Positions 13,200 to 24,700 of a stretch of DNA of 64,000 nucleotides are shown piece after piece. Position 1 is the stretch's first letter. Each line of letters opens with the position of its first letter. The notes under the pieces were generated by a model. It worked only from the letters and a program-made list of their open reading frames with translations. It did no database searches and was not told the origin of the DNA. The stretch comes from Stropharia rugosoannulata (lineage: Eukaryota > Basidiomycota > Agaricomycetes > Agaricales > Strophariaceae): assembly GCA_028532985.1 (NCBI GenBank), contig JANCIK010000008.1:1674001-1738000 (forward strand). The letters are read 5' to 3'. Made by a program: the position numbers and the translations under genes.

Positions 13200-14426
13200 T
13201 CAGCGATCAGTAATTAGAGGCTCCAATGCCTCAATAAAAAGATCAATTAGGTTAACTTCATTTGGTTGTAGTCTAACTAGGATGTGCTTTTCATCAAAGG
13301 TTAACTTCTCCAGGGACGTGAGTGACTTGATTCTTGACGCTATGCGTGGGGGAAAGTCCACCATCGTATTCCTGTCATCAAATCTGAGTCCATGAACTTC
13401 CAAATGGATGAGGTGAGGAGTCGAGAATATAACCAATCTTAGGATGTAGTCCATGATTTCAATTCCTAGGAGATAAAGTGGAGTACACACATTAACGTTC
13501 GGTTGAGAAGGCTGTACTATACAATCTGGAACTAACATACCGGGTCTCTCAAAAGGCACCTTGAAATATATGGTAAAACGGGTGACTTGCCCCCCTTGAA
13601 CTGCATGTAGCCATAATAATAACGGATTGGTTGCGCCGAGGAACACATTGCGAGACGGGGTCAAACTGAGGTGGCGCAGGTGCCTGAAGGCTGGTTTCAA
13701 CCAATCCAAGAAGGCGTGGTCGTTAATTCTATCGTTTAAGTCAATGTATTCCAATGAGAAGTTGGGAGGTGTCTGATAATGATTGTTGAACATGGTCCTA
13801 ACAGATTGCTGACGCAGGGACAACAGACGAAGATGGCGTAGTTGTGGGAAACAGTTTAAAAACGAAGAGTAATGTACCAGTAGCTCTGCTCCAAGGATCT
13901 CATAGATCACAACGAGCTTCACATACGGCAGGGAACGAAAGAGAGGCTCAGTTTCCTGGGTTCGAAGAGGCGACAACAGGCATCTACTTTCTGCTTCAGA
14001 GAGCCTGACTGGATGTATTTCTTTCTGCCTCCAGCGCGTGTGTATAGTAAGCCCGGTAACACCTTGACAGTGCTTGAGGAACTCTCGGAGTGCATTGATA
14101 GGACTGGGCCAAGACAATGAAGAAAATCTGTGGTGCCGATCGTTGATCGAAAGGTGGCGCAGCGCAGGCCCAATTTTAGCGGCGAGTCCAATAGGGATAC
14201 GTCTAAGATGTGCTTCGTTTTTCAACCTGAGGAATCTGTAAAGAGATTGTTGTCCTGGACAAGCAAGGGTGCGACAGGTGAGGGAGACTGATTTTATAGA
14301 TTCTCTGTCTGCACTTCCACGTGGAGACAAGTACTCCAGGATATCCAGCCAGTGTTCTGACGATAGTTTGGCAGCAACATTATTGGTGGTTATCGGTGGT
14401 GACCAGTTGGGAGATGAAAACACCAT
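13200..14426 (-). CDS. F-box protein (tandem paralogue B)
   Basis: Second member of the tandem F-box pair, modelled as exons 14426-13541 and 13465-13200, 383 aa. The F-box-like segment (LSSEHWLDILEYLSP) is close to the N-terminus, followed by leucine-rich strands (FPQLRHLRLL, FRHLRHLSL, SLTSLEKLTF). The intron at 13540-13466 is 75 nt, a multiple of three with no in-frame stop. Unspliced message would therefore stay open and add 25 residues; I place the intron because its boundaries and phase match those of paralogue A. The start at 14426 (MVFSSPNW) follows a less convincing upstream extension to 14510. The likely role is substrate recognition in an SCF complex; the target is unknown. Confidence 0.8.
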   Translation of the reverse strand: MVFSSPNWSPPITTNNVAAKLSSEHWLDILEYLSPRGSADRESIKSVSLTCRTLACPGQQSLYRFLRLKNEAHLRRIPIGLAAKIGPALRHLSINDRHHRFSSLSWPSPINALREFLKHCQGVTGLTIHTRWRQKEIHPVRLSEAESRCLLSPLRTQETEPLFRSLPYVKLVVIYEILGAELLVHYSSFLNCFPQLRHLRLLSLRQQSVRTMFNNHYQTPPNFSLEYIDLNDRINDHAFLDWLKPAFRHLRHLSLTPSRNVFLGATNPLLLWLHAVQGGQVTRFTIYFKVPFERPGMLVPDCIVQPSQPNVNVCTPLYLLGIEIMDYILRLVIFSTPHLIHLEVHGLRFDDRNTMVDFPPRIASRIKSLTSLEKLTFDEKHILVRLQPNEVNLIDLFIEALEPLITDR

Positions 14427-14600
14427 TATACAGGATGAAAGTGATGAATAAAGAGGTTTGTAGTAAGTCGTAGCATGGGAATTTATTTGCCGGTCATGCA
14501 CAGTGCACACCTTAGGACGTCGATTTTTCTTCCAGTCAATCTAATCTATTCTGATGCTTTATTATTACTCAATATATATATATATGTATACTGTATAGAT

Positions 14601-16194
14601 CTACTCCGCCGTGTAAACCGGAGGAAGGACTCTTGTCATGCTCTCTTCTACACCAATCTCTTCTATTCTTCTCAAGCCGCTATCCTGTTCTCTGGATATT
14701 GATTCCACGTCGTCGACATTATGTGAGCCGCTAAGCTCTAGACAAGCGGTTGTACCATGTTCTCGTGAGCTTTCATTCTCCCCTCTCGTCCCACGCCCCG
14801 ATCGATTAAGAATTTGTTTTCTTGACGGGATTGTTACAGGCCTGTTATAGCGCTGGAGCACGGCAAGTGACTTCGCTGCTGGAAGAAGAAGATTATGGTA
14901 AACAGCTATCTTTTGAGCCTCGGGTATTTGTGAAAAGGGTTCTGCGAGTCTCTTAGATCGTTGTTGGTGCCTGTCACGTCGATTCCGTCGCCAGAAATAG
15001 AGAGCAACCAAGATGGTGCAGACGAGTAAAAGAATACCAGATATGACTCCTGCGATCAAACCCTTCGTGTGCCGCATAACAGCTTGCGGCGGTGAGCTTG
15101 ACACTGTTGGGCTGTCGGCAACTGTGGGGAAAGGACTGAGGCTTGTAGCAGTGACCAGTGGAAGAGACGTTGCTGGAATTGTTCCGTTTGTTATAATAAG
15201 CGACTGCAGAATCAGTCCAGGCCCAGGCGTCCGGGGATTTGGATAACCTAGCAACTCTGCTTTTATCGAATGTACAGTACTTCGGTCAAGAGAAGGACTT
15301 TGAAATGTTATTTTGTTTGGGACAATCAGGGAGGAGTTGATAGTCGGTAATGCTTCTGTTACGAGAGGTTGTCCGTCAATTGAGAATTGTGCGTTTGTAA
15401 CACCAGTACTTGAGTCGATTATTCCTATCCAACTTATTGATGTACCTGCAGAAACGACCAATGTCAGTCCGGGAAGAATTAGTAATGCACATAACGCACC
15501 AGTGAAACTGTATTCGGCTGAAGAATTAGTCGACTCAGCCCCTGAGCCAATAGCTCCGCTGCTCATACCAGCTTGCGACCACGTCCCATTGTAGACTATT
15601 TCAGGGGAATCATAGCTAACAGAGATGTAGTCGAACGTTCGGTCGACTGAAGAGTCGAGTGGGGTATACTCTAGGTAATCAAAGAGCATTGAAGTTGTTT
15701 CGTTGGATCCAGTAAGCCGAGTCTCCAGTGCGAAGTTCAATGTATGCTCCGTGGTTTCATTCAAACTCCCTGCGGTGCATACTTGGAATGTACTCGCCTC
15801 GGAGACTTGCTGTAGAGCAATGGGAGTGGTGCCAACACCATCGACAGTGCACAGCCAATTATATGGGTATGTGGCTCTTTGGAGCACTTCCGGAGTCATC
15901 ACTGCATACACGCTTACGCTTGTTCCTTTTAAACTTCATATGTCAGTTAAAAACGATCAAGTTGGTGATATTGAGTGAGTTCAGCAAATTACCGTTAAAT
16001 TTAAATGAGAATATCGTAGACGGCGCTAGTAATATATTGTCTCTGTCGATGACTGTAGCATTGTGCAACGTGTTTCCTATACTGCGGGTGATACCGTTGT
16101 ACGCCGGTCCGAGTGCGAGAGGATCAGAGGAGCTCCAGGGGCCTATATACACTATTTGTGGATCGGCATCATCTACGATGACAGTATGTGCCAT
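14601..16194 (-). CDS. Single-pass membrane protein with duplicated ectodomain motif
   Basis: Two exons (16194-15993 and 15925-14601; 67-nt phase-1 intron) give 508 aa. The ectodomain carries two copies of a motif: DDADPQIVYIGPWSS near residue 8 and YDSPEIVYNGTWSQAG near residue 171. Between and after them lie many N-x-S/T sequons and a Ser/Thr/Pro-rich stalk. A single transmembrane helix (GLIAGVISGILLLVCTILVALYF, about 356-378) is followed by basic RRNRRDRHQQR and a 130-residue cytosolic tail. This layout is common among agaricomycete surface proteins of unknown function. The duplicated D-x-I-x-Y-x-G-x-W units suggest beta-sandwich, possibly carbohydrate-binding, modules, which is inference. 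No clear signal peptide is visible at the chosen start, so an upstream exon may be missing. Confidence 0.75.
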
Positions 16195-17024
16195 GAAAGG
16201 AAAGGGAACGAGACGGATAAGGAAATTTTGTTTAAAAGCTTAGATCTTAGAGCTCGTATGGATTCCCTCTTTCGTGGGGTTTAAATGTACTCAATATCCG
16301 GTCAGACTATATAACTGAGTAATAGTACTGTGACAGTTTCAAAGTAACCTGTGCGAGCCTGTGCGTAGCACAACCATAAATTATAAATATGAAATAGGCC
16401 CCACGAACATCGGTGGCAAACATAGTAAGCGCGCACGCGAACATGATTTGCTCCTTGGCACACTATGATCAGAGCTCCGTAGATACGTAGACACCACTGT
16501 AAAACAGCACTTACACTACTACATAGTAGCATAGTTTATATGGCATTTATTTTTAAGCTTGAGAGCTTGTCTCGCCGTTGTTATCTGCCCGCATATACGA
16601 TTCTACGAGCTCCGACTCTAGTATTTTGTTGGCCCTGAGAGCATTTTGACGCCATATTGGATGTGTAACTTGTTTCAGTGATCATCATGCAATAATCACT
16701 AGCGCCTATGACTACCTGCCATCAATGTTATTGTGAAGATGTTCACTTTTTAATGCTCTGACATGCTGAAAAGTCGATGCGAAACTCATGTAACTTTGAA
16801 AGACGGGGTTCTCTCGAGGCTGGCTCTATCCGTATATCTAAAAAATGGAAATCAACCTCTTAGCATAACGCTGCATGCAGGGATCAACGGAGTACACACC
16901 ACCACGACTGTCCACAGTTGTCCCCTTCAAACCACCAAGTATATCGTGTGAAAAAAACAATATAAGAGTCGTGACTCAGAACCACGAAAAGCTGAAGCAC
17001 TTTGCTCTTGCACACCATCCTTCG
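16195..17024. other. Intergenic region between divergent genes
   Basis: Shared upstream region of the membrane protein (minus strand) and the hydrolase (plus strand). The hydrolase frame is open back to an ATG at 16875, but the extra residues do not resemble the family. No separate gene seen. Confidence 0.5.
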
Positions 17025-18185
17025 ATGGCCATTGTGAACTTACCTGGTCTACCTGTTGGTATAAAATCCCGCTTTGTTACTGTAGGCGACCTCGATTTAC
17101 ATGTCCTGGAGACATCACCGAGTCATCTAGAGCAATCACAGGAGAAGGCGCCGCTTCTTGTTCTTTTACATGGTTTCCCTGAAATCGCATACTCATGGAG
17201 GAAAGTGATGCAACCTCTGGCCCAGGGTGGATTTTTAGTTGTTGCGCCAGATCAAAGAGGGTTTGGGCGGACCAAGGAACACAACCGACAGCCGCGAGCC
17301 GTTTCGTTTGAGGAGGACTTGGCCCCTTACCGCATGTCCAACATGGTGAATGATGTCATCGGCTTGGTTTATGCACTAGGATACGACTCAGTCGCAGCAG
17401 TTGTCGGTCACGATTACGGATCGGCTGTTGCAGCCCACTGCGCACTCATGCATCCAGAAATCTTCAAATCAGTCGTTTTGATGAGCTCACCGTTCGGAGG
17501 CGTGTCCATCGAAAATAATGACAGTCAGACGATGTTCCAAAAGCTAGATGGAATGCTTGCCAAGTTGGATCCACCTCGCAAGCATTACATGATGTATTAC
17601 TCTACACCAAGTGCAGCCGACGACATGTTGCATCCTCCTGGCGGACTGCTTACCTTCCTCCGAGCGTATTACCATGTCAAGAGCGCGGATTGGACTGGGA
17701 ACGACGTCCACCCGCTGCAAGGATTTTCCCCCGAGGCCTTTGCAACCCTTCCGCACTACTATATCATGTTACTTGACCAAACAATGGTGGAGAGTGTTAT
17801 CCCAGATGCACCTTCCGAGGCAGAGGCTACAACAAACATATGGCTTCCAAACAGTGACCTTGCAGTTTATGTCTCTGAATACAGCACAACAGGGTTTCAA
17901 GGCGGCCTGAATTCGTATCGCTGTCGCACCGATCCAAGTTGGCAGAAGGATCTTGAACATTTAGTGGGCAAGCAGATTGAAGTCCCGGCTATGTTTATGG
18001 CAGGGATGCAGGACTGGGGAACGTACCAATTCCCAGGAGTCGCAGAGAAGATGAAAAGCAGCGTTTGCCGAAACATGCTAGACGAAGACTTTGTACTGAT
18101 AGAAAAAGCGGGGCATTGGGTGCAACAGGAGCAGCCTGAGGCCGTTATCAGTCACATACTGCGTTTTGTAAAGAAGAGTTTGTAA
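17025..18185 (+). CDS. Epoxide-hydrolase-like alpha/beta hydrolase
   Basis: Intronless gene, 386 aa, in the soluble epoxide hydrolase group of alpha/beta hydrolases, which open epoxides to vicinal diols. Visible features are the oxyanion-hole motif HGFPE (about residue 49), the nucleophile elbow VGHDYGS with Asp130, the acid Asp330 in GMQDWG, and the catalytic His364 in AGHW. A lid tyrosine (about Y298) sits in GGLNSYR, as in known epoxide hydrolases. The ATG at 17025 begins MAIVNLPGLP and gives a family-length protein. An in-frame ATG at 16875 would add 50 residues without resemblance. A haloalkane dehalogenase or fluoroacetate dehalogenase activity shares the same Asp-His-Asp triad and cannot be excluded. 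No signal peptide, so probably cytosolic. Confidence 0.9.
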   Translation: MAIVNLPGLPVGIKSRFVTVGDLDLHVLETSPSHLEQSQEKAPLLVLLHGFPEIAYSWRKVMQPLAQGGFLVVAPDQRGFGRTKEHNRQPRAVSFEEDLAPYRMSNMVNDVIGLVYALGYDSVAAVVGHDYGSAVAAHCALMHPEIFKSVVLMSSPFGGVSIENNDSQTMFQKLDGMLAKLDPPRKHYMMYYSTPSAADDMLHPPGGLLTFLRAYYHVKSADWTGNDVHPLQGFSPEAFATLPHYYIMLLDQTMVESVIPDAPSEAEATTNIWLPNSDLAVYVSEYSTTGFQGGLNSYRCRTDPSWQKDLEHLVGKQIEVPAMFMAGMQDWGTYQFPGVAEKMKSSVCRNMLDEDFVLIEKAGHWVQQEQPEAVISHILRFVKKSL

Positions 18186-18776
18186 TTTTACAGTACCTGA
18201 ATTTCCATTACGCATCGAAGGCCAGTCAACCCTTGCCCCTGCTTGTGCTCGCGCTAGTCGCGCCGGAGTAGTAGGTTTATTCAATTCGGAGCAAGACGCC
18301 CTTTGTGTTGCCTTACCGACCGCTGACAAAGGGTTTGATTCGAACCTGGCACCGGAGTGGCCGGGTCCCGGCCGTTTGCTGAACGTTGTCGTCGTTTATT
18401 TGTTCGGCTCGTTCCGGTTGGTACCGCGACTCTTGCGTAACTTTTGTGAACATCCTTTCCTTGTCTTTTCCTTGCTCACGGTTACCTTCAGGATATGTAC
18501 TTCGATAAAATAACTCGCCGATTGTCTGTCCCCACTTTCCTTTCCGTCAAATATCTGATTTCGACGACGATTACGCGCTCGGTTGTCATAGCCGGTAGTA
18601 TTTTCTGTTTCTCGTGCTGGCATTTACGCGACAATCTAAATCGACAAGGACTGGCTATCCTTGTGACTGGCGACTCAATTATCCTTTGCTGGACTCTGGT
18701 GACATATCTTATGCGCTGCTCTATCCACCTTGAAACTGTTCTTCCTGGGCTCATTTTTCTAGCTCCCCACTCAGCT
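18186..18776. other. Intergenic region upstream of the kinase
   Basis: The kinase reading frame is open back to 18495, but that part is hydrophobic and unlike kinase N-termini, so I treat it as untranslated or promoter sequence. No other gene is visible. Confidence 0.5.
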
Positions 18777-20220
18777 ATGATGCATTTTCACCGGGTCTTG
18801 GAGCAAGTGCGTAAACGCCCGTCATATTCGTTTCAATCACTGTGCACCACGCCGAAGCCAACCCTTGTACACGTTCAGAAACGTCGTCGTCATGCGAAGC
18901 ATTCGCGTACACCTCTACTGAGGCGCAAGAAAAGAGACTTCTTTGACTTGTGGCTTCTTCCCGAGGAAAGTGCACCTATTCGCCCGATGTTTGATCCACT
19001 TTACTTGAACTATGTGAGAAAGATCGGCTCAGGCTCGTATGGCTCGATATACCAAGTTGAGCACAAAATTACTGGGAGGATGATGGCAGTAAAGAGGCTT
19101 TCTGTAGCTGTTAACACCAATGTGGACGCAGACGTAGAGATTCGCGCACTCACGCGCCTTCAGGAGACACCCTGGACCCCAACTGTGCTGGGCACATTCA
19201 AGAATCACTCGGGCTTTTATATTCTTATGGTGCGTGAGTGCAGCTGGGAGCACAGCGTCCAAGCTAACAACCCGAGTAGCCATTATACGAAAGAGGGGAC
19301 CTCTATAAATTCATGATGGCTTGCGGAGGGTGTTTAAGCCGCGCTTTGGCAAAATTCTACCTATGTGAAATGGTGCGTCGCTTGCCCTGGGTCTCGTCTA
19401 CGGGTTTTGAGGTTCCCTCTGATGTAGCTACTGGGCATCCACGCCATACACGAGCATGGAATCATTCACCGTGACCTCAAACCAGAAAACTTACTTTTCA
19501 GTGATGCCGGACATCTGATTATTGCTGACTTTGGGGTAGCGTCCGTCTTCAATACCGAGGATGAAGAGGACACATTTTTCGAAGACGAGTTCCCGCTGTG
19601 GACAGGCAAGCGTAAAATTGGTGGCGATGCATTTCCACTTTTGACACCGAGCTGCGACAACCCGCACATTGCTCGGGGGCACTCCGGAACTCTATTCTAC
19701 TCAGCACCAGAGGTACTCCGAAAGGATTCATACAGCTATGGGGTGGATTATTATGCGATGGGAGTGTTGTACCATGAGATGGTAACAGGATTTGTGGGTT
19801 CAAATTCCAGTCGACTCTATCTTATTCCGAAGTGTGAACTGAGCCTGTGGAGGTACAGGTGCCTTTCCGGTACGATGATTCGGCATTCGACAATGATAAA
19901 CCTGAAATATCTCTGGCTTTCGAACGTGATTTCTCACACTTGCAGAACGCGTCGCTTGCCGATTTGGACTTTCTTGAAAAGGTTTTACATCCCGACCCGT
20001 ACTGTCGACCTTCGGTGGAGGTTATGAAAACACATACACTATTTTCCGGCGTGTGCGTACAAGCTGTCCTGTTGCCTCTTCTTACTAAACAGCGAGTTTT
20101 TGATATTTTAGTGACTGGATTGAGATGGCTGCACAGCGCACTCCCGTTCCGCACATCACAGCTGCACGCAAGCGCGTGTCGCTGAGGGATGCATATGAGC
20201 GGCCTGATCAGTTTATGTAG
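18777..20220 (+). CDS. Serine/threonine protein kinase
   Basis: Five exons (18777-19229, 19280-19372, 19428-19793, 19859-20052, 20112-20220) give 404 aa. All kinase landmarks are present in order: Gly loop IGSGSYGS (about 82), ATP-binding Lys in MAVKRL (about 105), catalytic HRDLKPEN (about 196), DFG in IADFGVA (about 217) and SAPEVL (about 275). An insertion rich in Asp/Glu and Phe lies between DFG and the APE motif. Ahead of the kinase domain lies a basic stretch (QKRRRHAKHSRTPLLRRKKR), possibly a nuclear localisation signal. The C-terminal exon (VDWIEMAAQRTPVP) resembles the AGC-type C-tail start, so an AGC/PKA-like lineage kinase is likely. The start codon is uncertain (ATGs at 18777 and 18780). 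The pathway is unknown. Confidence 0.85.
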
Positions 20221-20480
20221 CAAGTTACTACATGCCTATCTGGTTACAAGCAATAGAAGCTAAGAAACGTATCAGTATTTTCACTACATTTTGCACGGGC
20301 GCCTATTTATTTTTGTCAGAAAATACGTTACAAGCTTCTGAGGGAAAGTGCCAGATATGTTTCTCGACCTCTCCTTCTACCGCTCAATGTCTACAAAAGC
20401 TAAAAAGTCCGTTGTACCACCCTAGTTACTAGTACTTTACTGATTCCACGTAGACTAAAGCTCTGAGAGTCCGTAGTTGA

Positions 20481-20822
20481 TCGTTTTCTGACAGTCCAAC
20501 TCCACTACACTTACGCGCCCGGAACAGTCTTCTGGCAAACTTATCTTTTAGCGACATACAGTGCGATCATGCAGGCATCGAATTTTTCTTTGTTAAGTGC
20601 CTTATAAATCACATCAATAAGTATCCCGAATACTTCCCCTCGACACCTCCCGAGAAAACGGACGGTCATTTTACAACTGAACATTGGATAGAGTGGGTGA
20701 AGGAGAAAATGAAGGAGTGGGAGGCGCACATTTTGAAAGCAAAGGAACATGAAGAGGCCTGCGCCATTCTGCGGAAGGAAATTTCCATTATCAAGCAGGC
20801 TGCCGCAGACCGGACCAGATAA
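20481..20822 (+). CDS. Possible exon of an unrecognised small gene
   Basis: A plus-strand frame open from 20481 to the TAA at 20820-20822 encodes a charged, coding-like stretch: HINKYPEYFPSTPPEKTDGH, then a Lys/Glu-rich probable helix (EWVKEKMKEWEAHILKAKEH). It begins without an ATG. Candidate splice acceptors are at 20494 and 20550. A possible first exon starting at 20358 (MFLDLSFYRSMSTKAKKS) could supply the start, but I cannot fix the junction. It lies between the kinase and the H+-ATPase gene on the same strand. This may be a real short gene or a remnant; I do not recognise the family. Confidence 0.3.
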   Translation, partial: SFSDSPTPLHLRARNSLLANLSFSDIQCDHAGIEFFFVKCLINHINKYPEYFPSTPPEKTDGHFTTEHWIEWVKEKMKEWEAHILKAKEHEEACAILRKEISIIKQAAADRTR

Positions 20823-20928
20823 AATGAGACTACGTTTTACCTGACTGTCAGCCCTCACAGTTTTGTCTCACCCCACACCCGCGAACTAGATCGTCGCCAA
20901 CTAACAACGACGCCTTCTATATCAGAGG

Positions 20929-23900
20929 ATGAGCACCTCAGGCGACGAGAAGCTTCTGGCCGCAGATCCGTCGACTTCGACAGCCCCAGTAAGGATCAAC
21001 GCTGCAACCGAAAACCCTGTACGAGATAGTAAAGAGGCAACGGTCATTGGCGGAGAGACACCTGCGCGCGATGAACCATCTCCTGGCGCTGGGGGGATTA
21101 CCGAAGAGAGCGGGGTGACGCCGGCTGAGCCCACCGCGATCAATGTCGAGGAAAAGAAACAGCGCAAGTTCGATATCCCAGAGGCAGAGAAGCCACCAAT
21201 GCGTATGTCATATCCATGCTGCAAGCTAAGCAGGCCTGACAAGATAGCCAGATGCAAATGTTGACATGTCCCAGGTACGTCTTGTCGTCTCATTGAGTGA
21301 TGTAACAGAGTCGAACAGCACTACAGATCCAACTGACTGCAGAGGATCTTTATGACAAGGAGAAGGTAGACCTAGAGACCGTCGTGATGCCTGATGTTTT
21401 CCAGTTGCTTCAGTGTAGCCCAAATGGCCTAGAGTCCGTAGAGGCAGAGCATCGCCTGAATATATTCGGGCCGAACAAGCTTGAAGAAAAGCAGCAAAAT
21501 CCTTTTCTCCAGGTTCGTCAAGCCATGTCTTGAAATGTATTTTAAATCTTGAGCAGTCGTATAGTTCCTAAGCTTCATGTGGAATCCATTGTCGTGGGTG
21601 ATGGAGGCTGCGGCGCTCGTTGCCATCGTACTCTCGAACGGACAAGGAAGCCCACCGGACTGGCAAGATTTTTGTGGGATCGTCTTTCTTCTGTTCGTCA
21701 ATTCTGCTATTGGCTTTTACGAAGAACGCAATGCTGGAGATGCCGTGAAGGCGCTCATGGACGCGCTCGCTCCTAAGGCTAAGGTTAAACGCGACGGTCA
21801 GTGGCAAGAGATCGAGTCGGCCGTCCTTGTACCGGGAGACATTATTGCGTTTAAAATTGGCGACATTGTCCCGGCCGACTGTCGACTGTTCGAAGCCATC
21901 AACGTCTCGATCGACCAAGCTGCCCTTACAGGAGAGTCGCTGCCTCAGGGTAAGAAGGAGGGTGATCAATGTTTTTCGTAAGTCATCATCGTGCGACAAT
22001 TTGGCATTCGGCTGACAAACAACTTGTCTCAGGGGATCAACGTGCAAACAGGGCGAAGCGGAGGGCGTCGTCATTGCCACCGGCCCCAACACTTTCTTCG
22101 GTCGCGCTGCCTCCCTTGTCGGTCAGGACGATGATACCACTGGTCATTTGCAGAAGGTTCTTGCAAAAATCGGCTCGTTCTGCCTCATATCCATCGGAAT
22201 TTTTGTCATCGCAGAAATTTTCTGTTTGTATGCTGGCTTCAGGTTCCGGTACCGTCGCGGGCTGAACAACATTCTCGTCCTTCTCATCGGTGGGATCCCC
22301 ATTGCCATGCCCACAGTGCTCTCCGTCACACTCGCAGTGGGAGCTACTCAGCTCGCCAAGTACAAGGCCATCGTCACGCGTATAACCGCTATCGAAGAGC
22401 TCGCTGGAGTGACCATCCTGTGTTCAGACAAGACCGGCACACTGACAACAAACAAGCTCACCATCGACAGGAACACGATAAAGACTTACGGCAGCTTCAG
22501 TGCTGACGAGGTTATTCTTCTCGCTGCTTATGCCTCTCGAACGGAGAACCAGGACGCTATCGATGCTTCCGTCGTGCAGGCCCTAGGTGACCCCAAGCTC
22601 GCACGCAGCGGAATCCAGCTTTTGGACTTCAAACCTTTTAACCCGGTGGATAAGCGCACTGAAATCACATACCGTGAAGAATCCACAGGAAAGCTGAAGC
22701 GTGTGACGAAAGGAATGACAGGCATCATTATCGAACTCTGTACACGGAACAAGACAGAGGAGCAGGAGGGCAACCTTGAACGCGATGTCGAAGAGTACGC
22801 TACTCGCGGTCTTAGAGCCCTTGCAGTTGCCTACGAAGAGGTTCCAGGGGACAATCCACAGGTTGAAGGTAACGGGTTTGAACTTATCGGATTGCTCGCT
22901 ATCTTCGATCCTCCTCGTTCGGACACTAAGCAGACCATAGATGACGCCCTCGCCTTGGGCGTGCGCGTCAAAATGGTTACAGGAGATCAGCTTGCCATCG
23001 CCAAAGAAACTGGGCGACGTTTAGGCCTGGGCGACCACATGTACCCCGCCAAGGTCCTGAAGGAAGGTCCTGCTCCTGGCACCAAACATGCAAATCTTGA
23101 CGACATGATTTTGGACGCTGACGGTTTTGCAGGAGTGTTTCCAGAACATAAGTACGAAATTGTTAAGCGGCTTCAGGCTCTAGGACATCTGTGTGCCATG
23201 ACTGGTGATGGTGCTAACGACGCCCCCGCTCTTTCACGCGCGAACGTGGGTATTGCCGTTGAAGGAGCTACCGACGCTGCTCGCGGTGCGGCTGATATCG
23301 TACTCACCGAGCCCGGTCTTTCGACTATCGTACATGCCATCACACAGTCGCGCATCATCTTCCAACGTATGCGTAACTATGCGATTTATGCATGCTCTGT
23401 TACCATCCGTATCGTTGTCTGCTTCGCCATTTTAGCCTTCACCTATAAGTTCGACTTTCCTCCTTTCATGGTCCTAGTCATCGCTCTTCTCAATGACGGA
23501 ACTATCATGACCCTGTCCCTTGATCGAGTTCTCCCTTCGACCACACCAGATGCATGGGATCTGACAGAAATTTTCTCATTCGCTGTTGCTTATGGGCTTT
23601 ACTTAACGGCATCTACGTACGTTGTCTGGTTTCGTGGGAGCATGCTTGCTCACTGTTACCACCAGCGTTGCCCTTATAGTTGTCATTGTCGAGACGACCT
23701 GGTTCCAGCGCAAGTTTGGTGTAAGCTTGAGCAACCCACCAGGCACCCCAGTCAATAAGAACGATCCGCAACTTCATATGATCGCGTACTTACAAGTTGC
23801 AATCATCTCTCAGGCATTGATTTTTGTTACTCGTGCTCACTCTTTCTTCTTCATGGAGCGACCGTCAGCTGCCCTCTTTGTGGCATTCTGTGTCGCTCAG

Positions 23901-24419
23901 TTAGTATCGTCGATTATTGCTGCTTACGGCGACTGGGGCTTTTCTGATATTCATTCTATATCTGCGGGGTGGATCGGTATCATCTGGGTCTGGGTATGTC
24001 GTGCCATTCTATTCCAAGCTGTTCGTATGCAAACACTCACTCACACACTACAGAATATCGTTTGGTTTATACCCCTTGACTGGATTAAATTTGCCATGGA
24101 CGCCACAATAATCAAACATCTGCGCGAGAAGCGCCTCGGTAAAATGAAGCAGGAAGTAGGCGTTGAACGCGTGCCTTCGCGCGTGCAATCGATCCACGAG
24201 TCGCTATACTCGAACCGCATGAAGTTCCTCAACCGGGCCGCGCGCCGGATAGGCTTTGGAGGCCGCGTGAAGATGAACCCGTCTGAGTTGCAGCGGTTTA
24301 GCAGCATACAGGCTACACAGGCGGGCCAGACTCTCGCGCGCCATCCAAGCCGACAGGCTTTGGCTGCGCAGAGGGCAGCCGAGGCCGCGGGTGTACAAAA
24401 GCATACTGTTGCTGTCTAG
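20929..24419 (+). CDS. PMA1: Plasma-membrane H+-ATPase (P3A-type, PMA1-like)
   Basis: The proton pump that energises the fungal plasma membrane, 1057 aa in seven exons: 20929-21202, a 23-nt micro-exon 21252-21274, 21327-21512, 21565-21977, 22033-23616, 23666-23993 and 24054-24419. P-type landmarks are all intact: TGES (about 283) in the actuator domain, the phosphorylated Asp in [10 protein letters not shown] (about 431), [16 protein letters not shown], and [11 protein letters not shown] (about 690). Membrane helices include the [18 protein letters not shown] segment. The C-terminal tail is basic and Ser/Thr-containing, consistent with the known auto-inhibitory regulatory tail of the family. 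The N-terminal extension of roughly 100 residues is acidic and Pro-rich. The micro-exon encodes HANVDMSQ and restores the frame. Duplicate H+-ATPase genes are common in basidiomycetes, so this need not be the only copy. Confidence 0.95.
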
Positions 24420-24700
24420 ATTTAGATCAGTTTGTTCGAATTTCAACTCCATTTTTTATTTTTATTTAGATTACTGAAAGACATAATACTATTCGTTAGT
24501 TTGTTGTAGCGCTGTGGCCTAGTTCGCACACCTCGTAAACGATGAGCATGCTCGCTGTTGTGACTATGGTGTATATTAAGAAAATGATTGTACATACTCT
24601 GGTAAACTATGTATTCCTGGTAATGTGAAGGCGGCATGGCTCTTTATACCCAGACGTTATACCTACATAAAACACTGAATATAATTGAGCGGCTGAATGC
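24420..24700. other. Convergent 3' intergenic region
   Basis: A/T-rich spacer between the converging 3' ends of the H+-ATPase and dehydrogenase genes; presumably both 3' untranslated regions. No gene seen. Confidence 0.6.

Noticed and set aside
18331..18350. tRNA-like T-arm word (TTTGATTCGAACCTGG)
   Set aside because: I could not build an acceptor stem, D-arm or anticodon stem around it on either strand.
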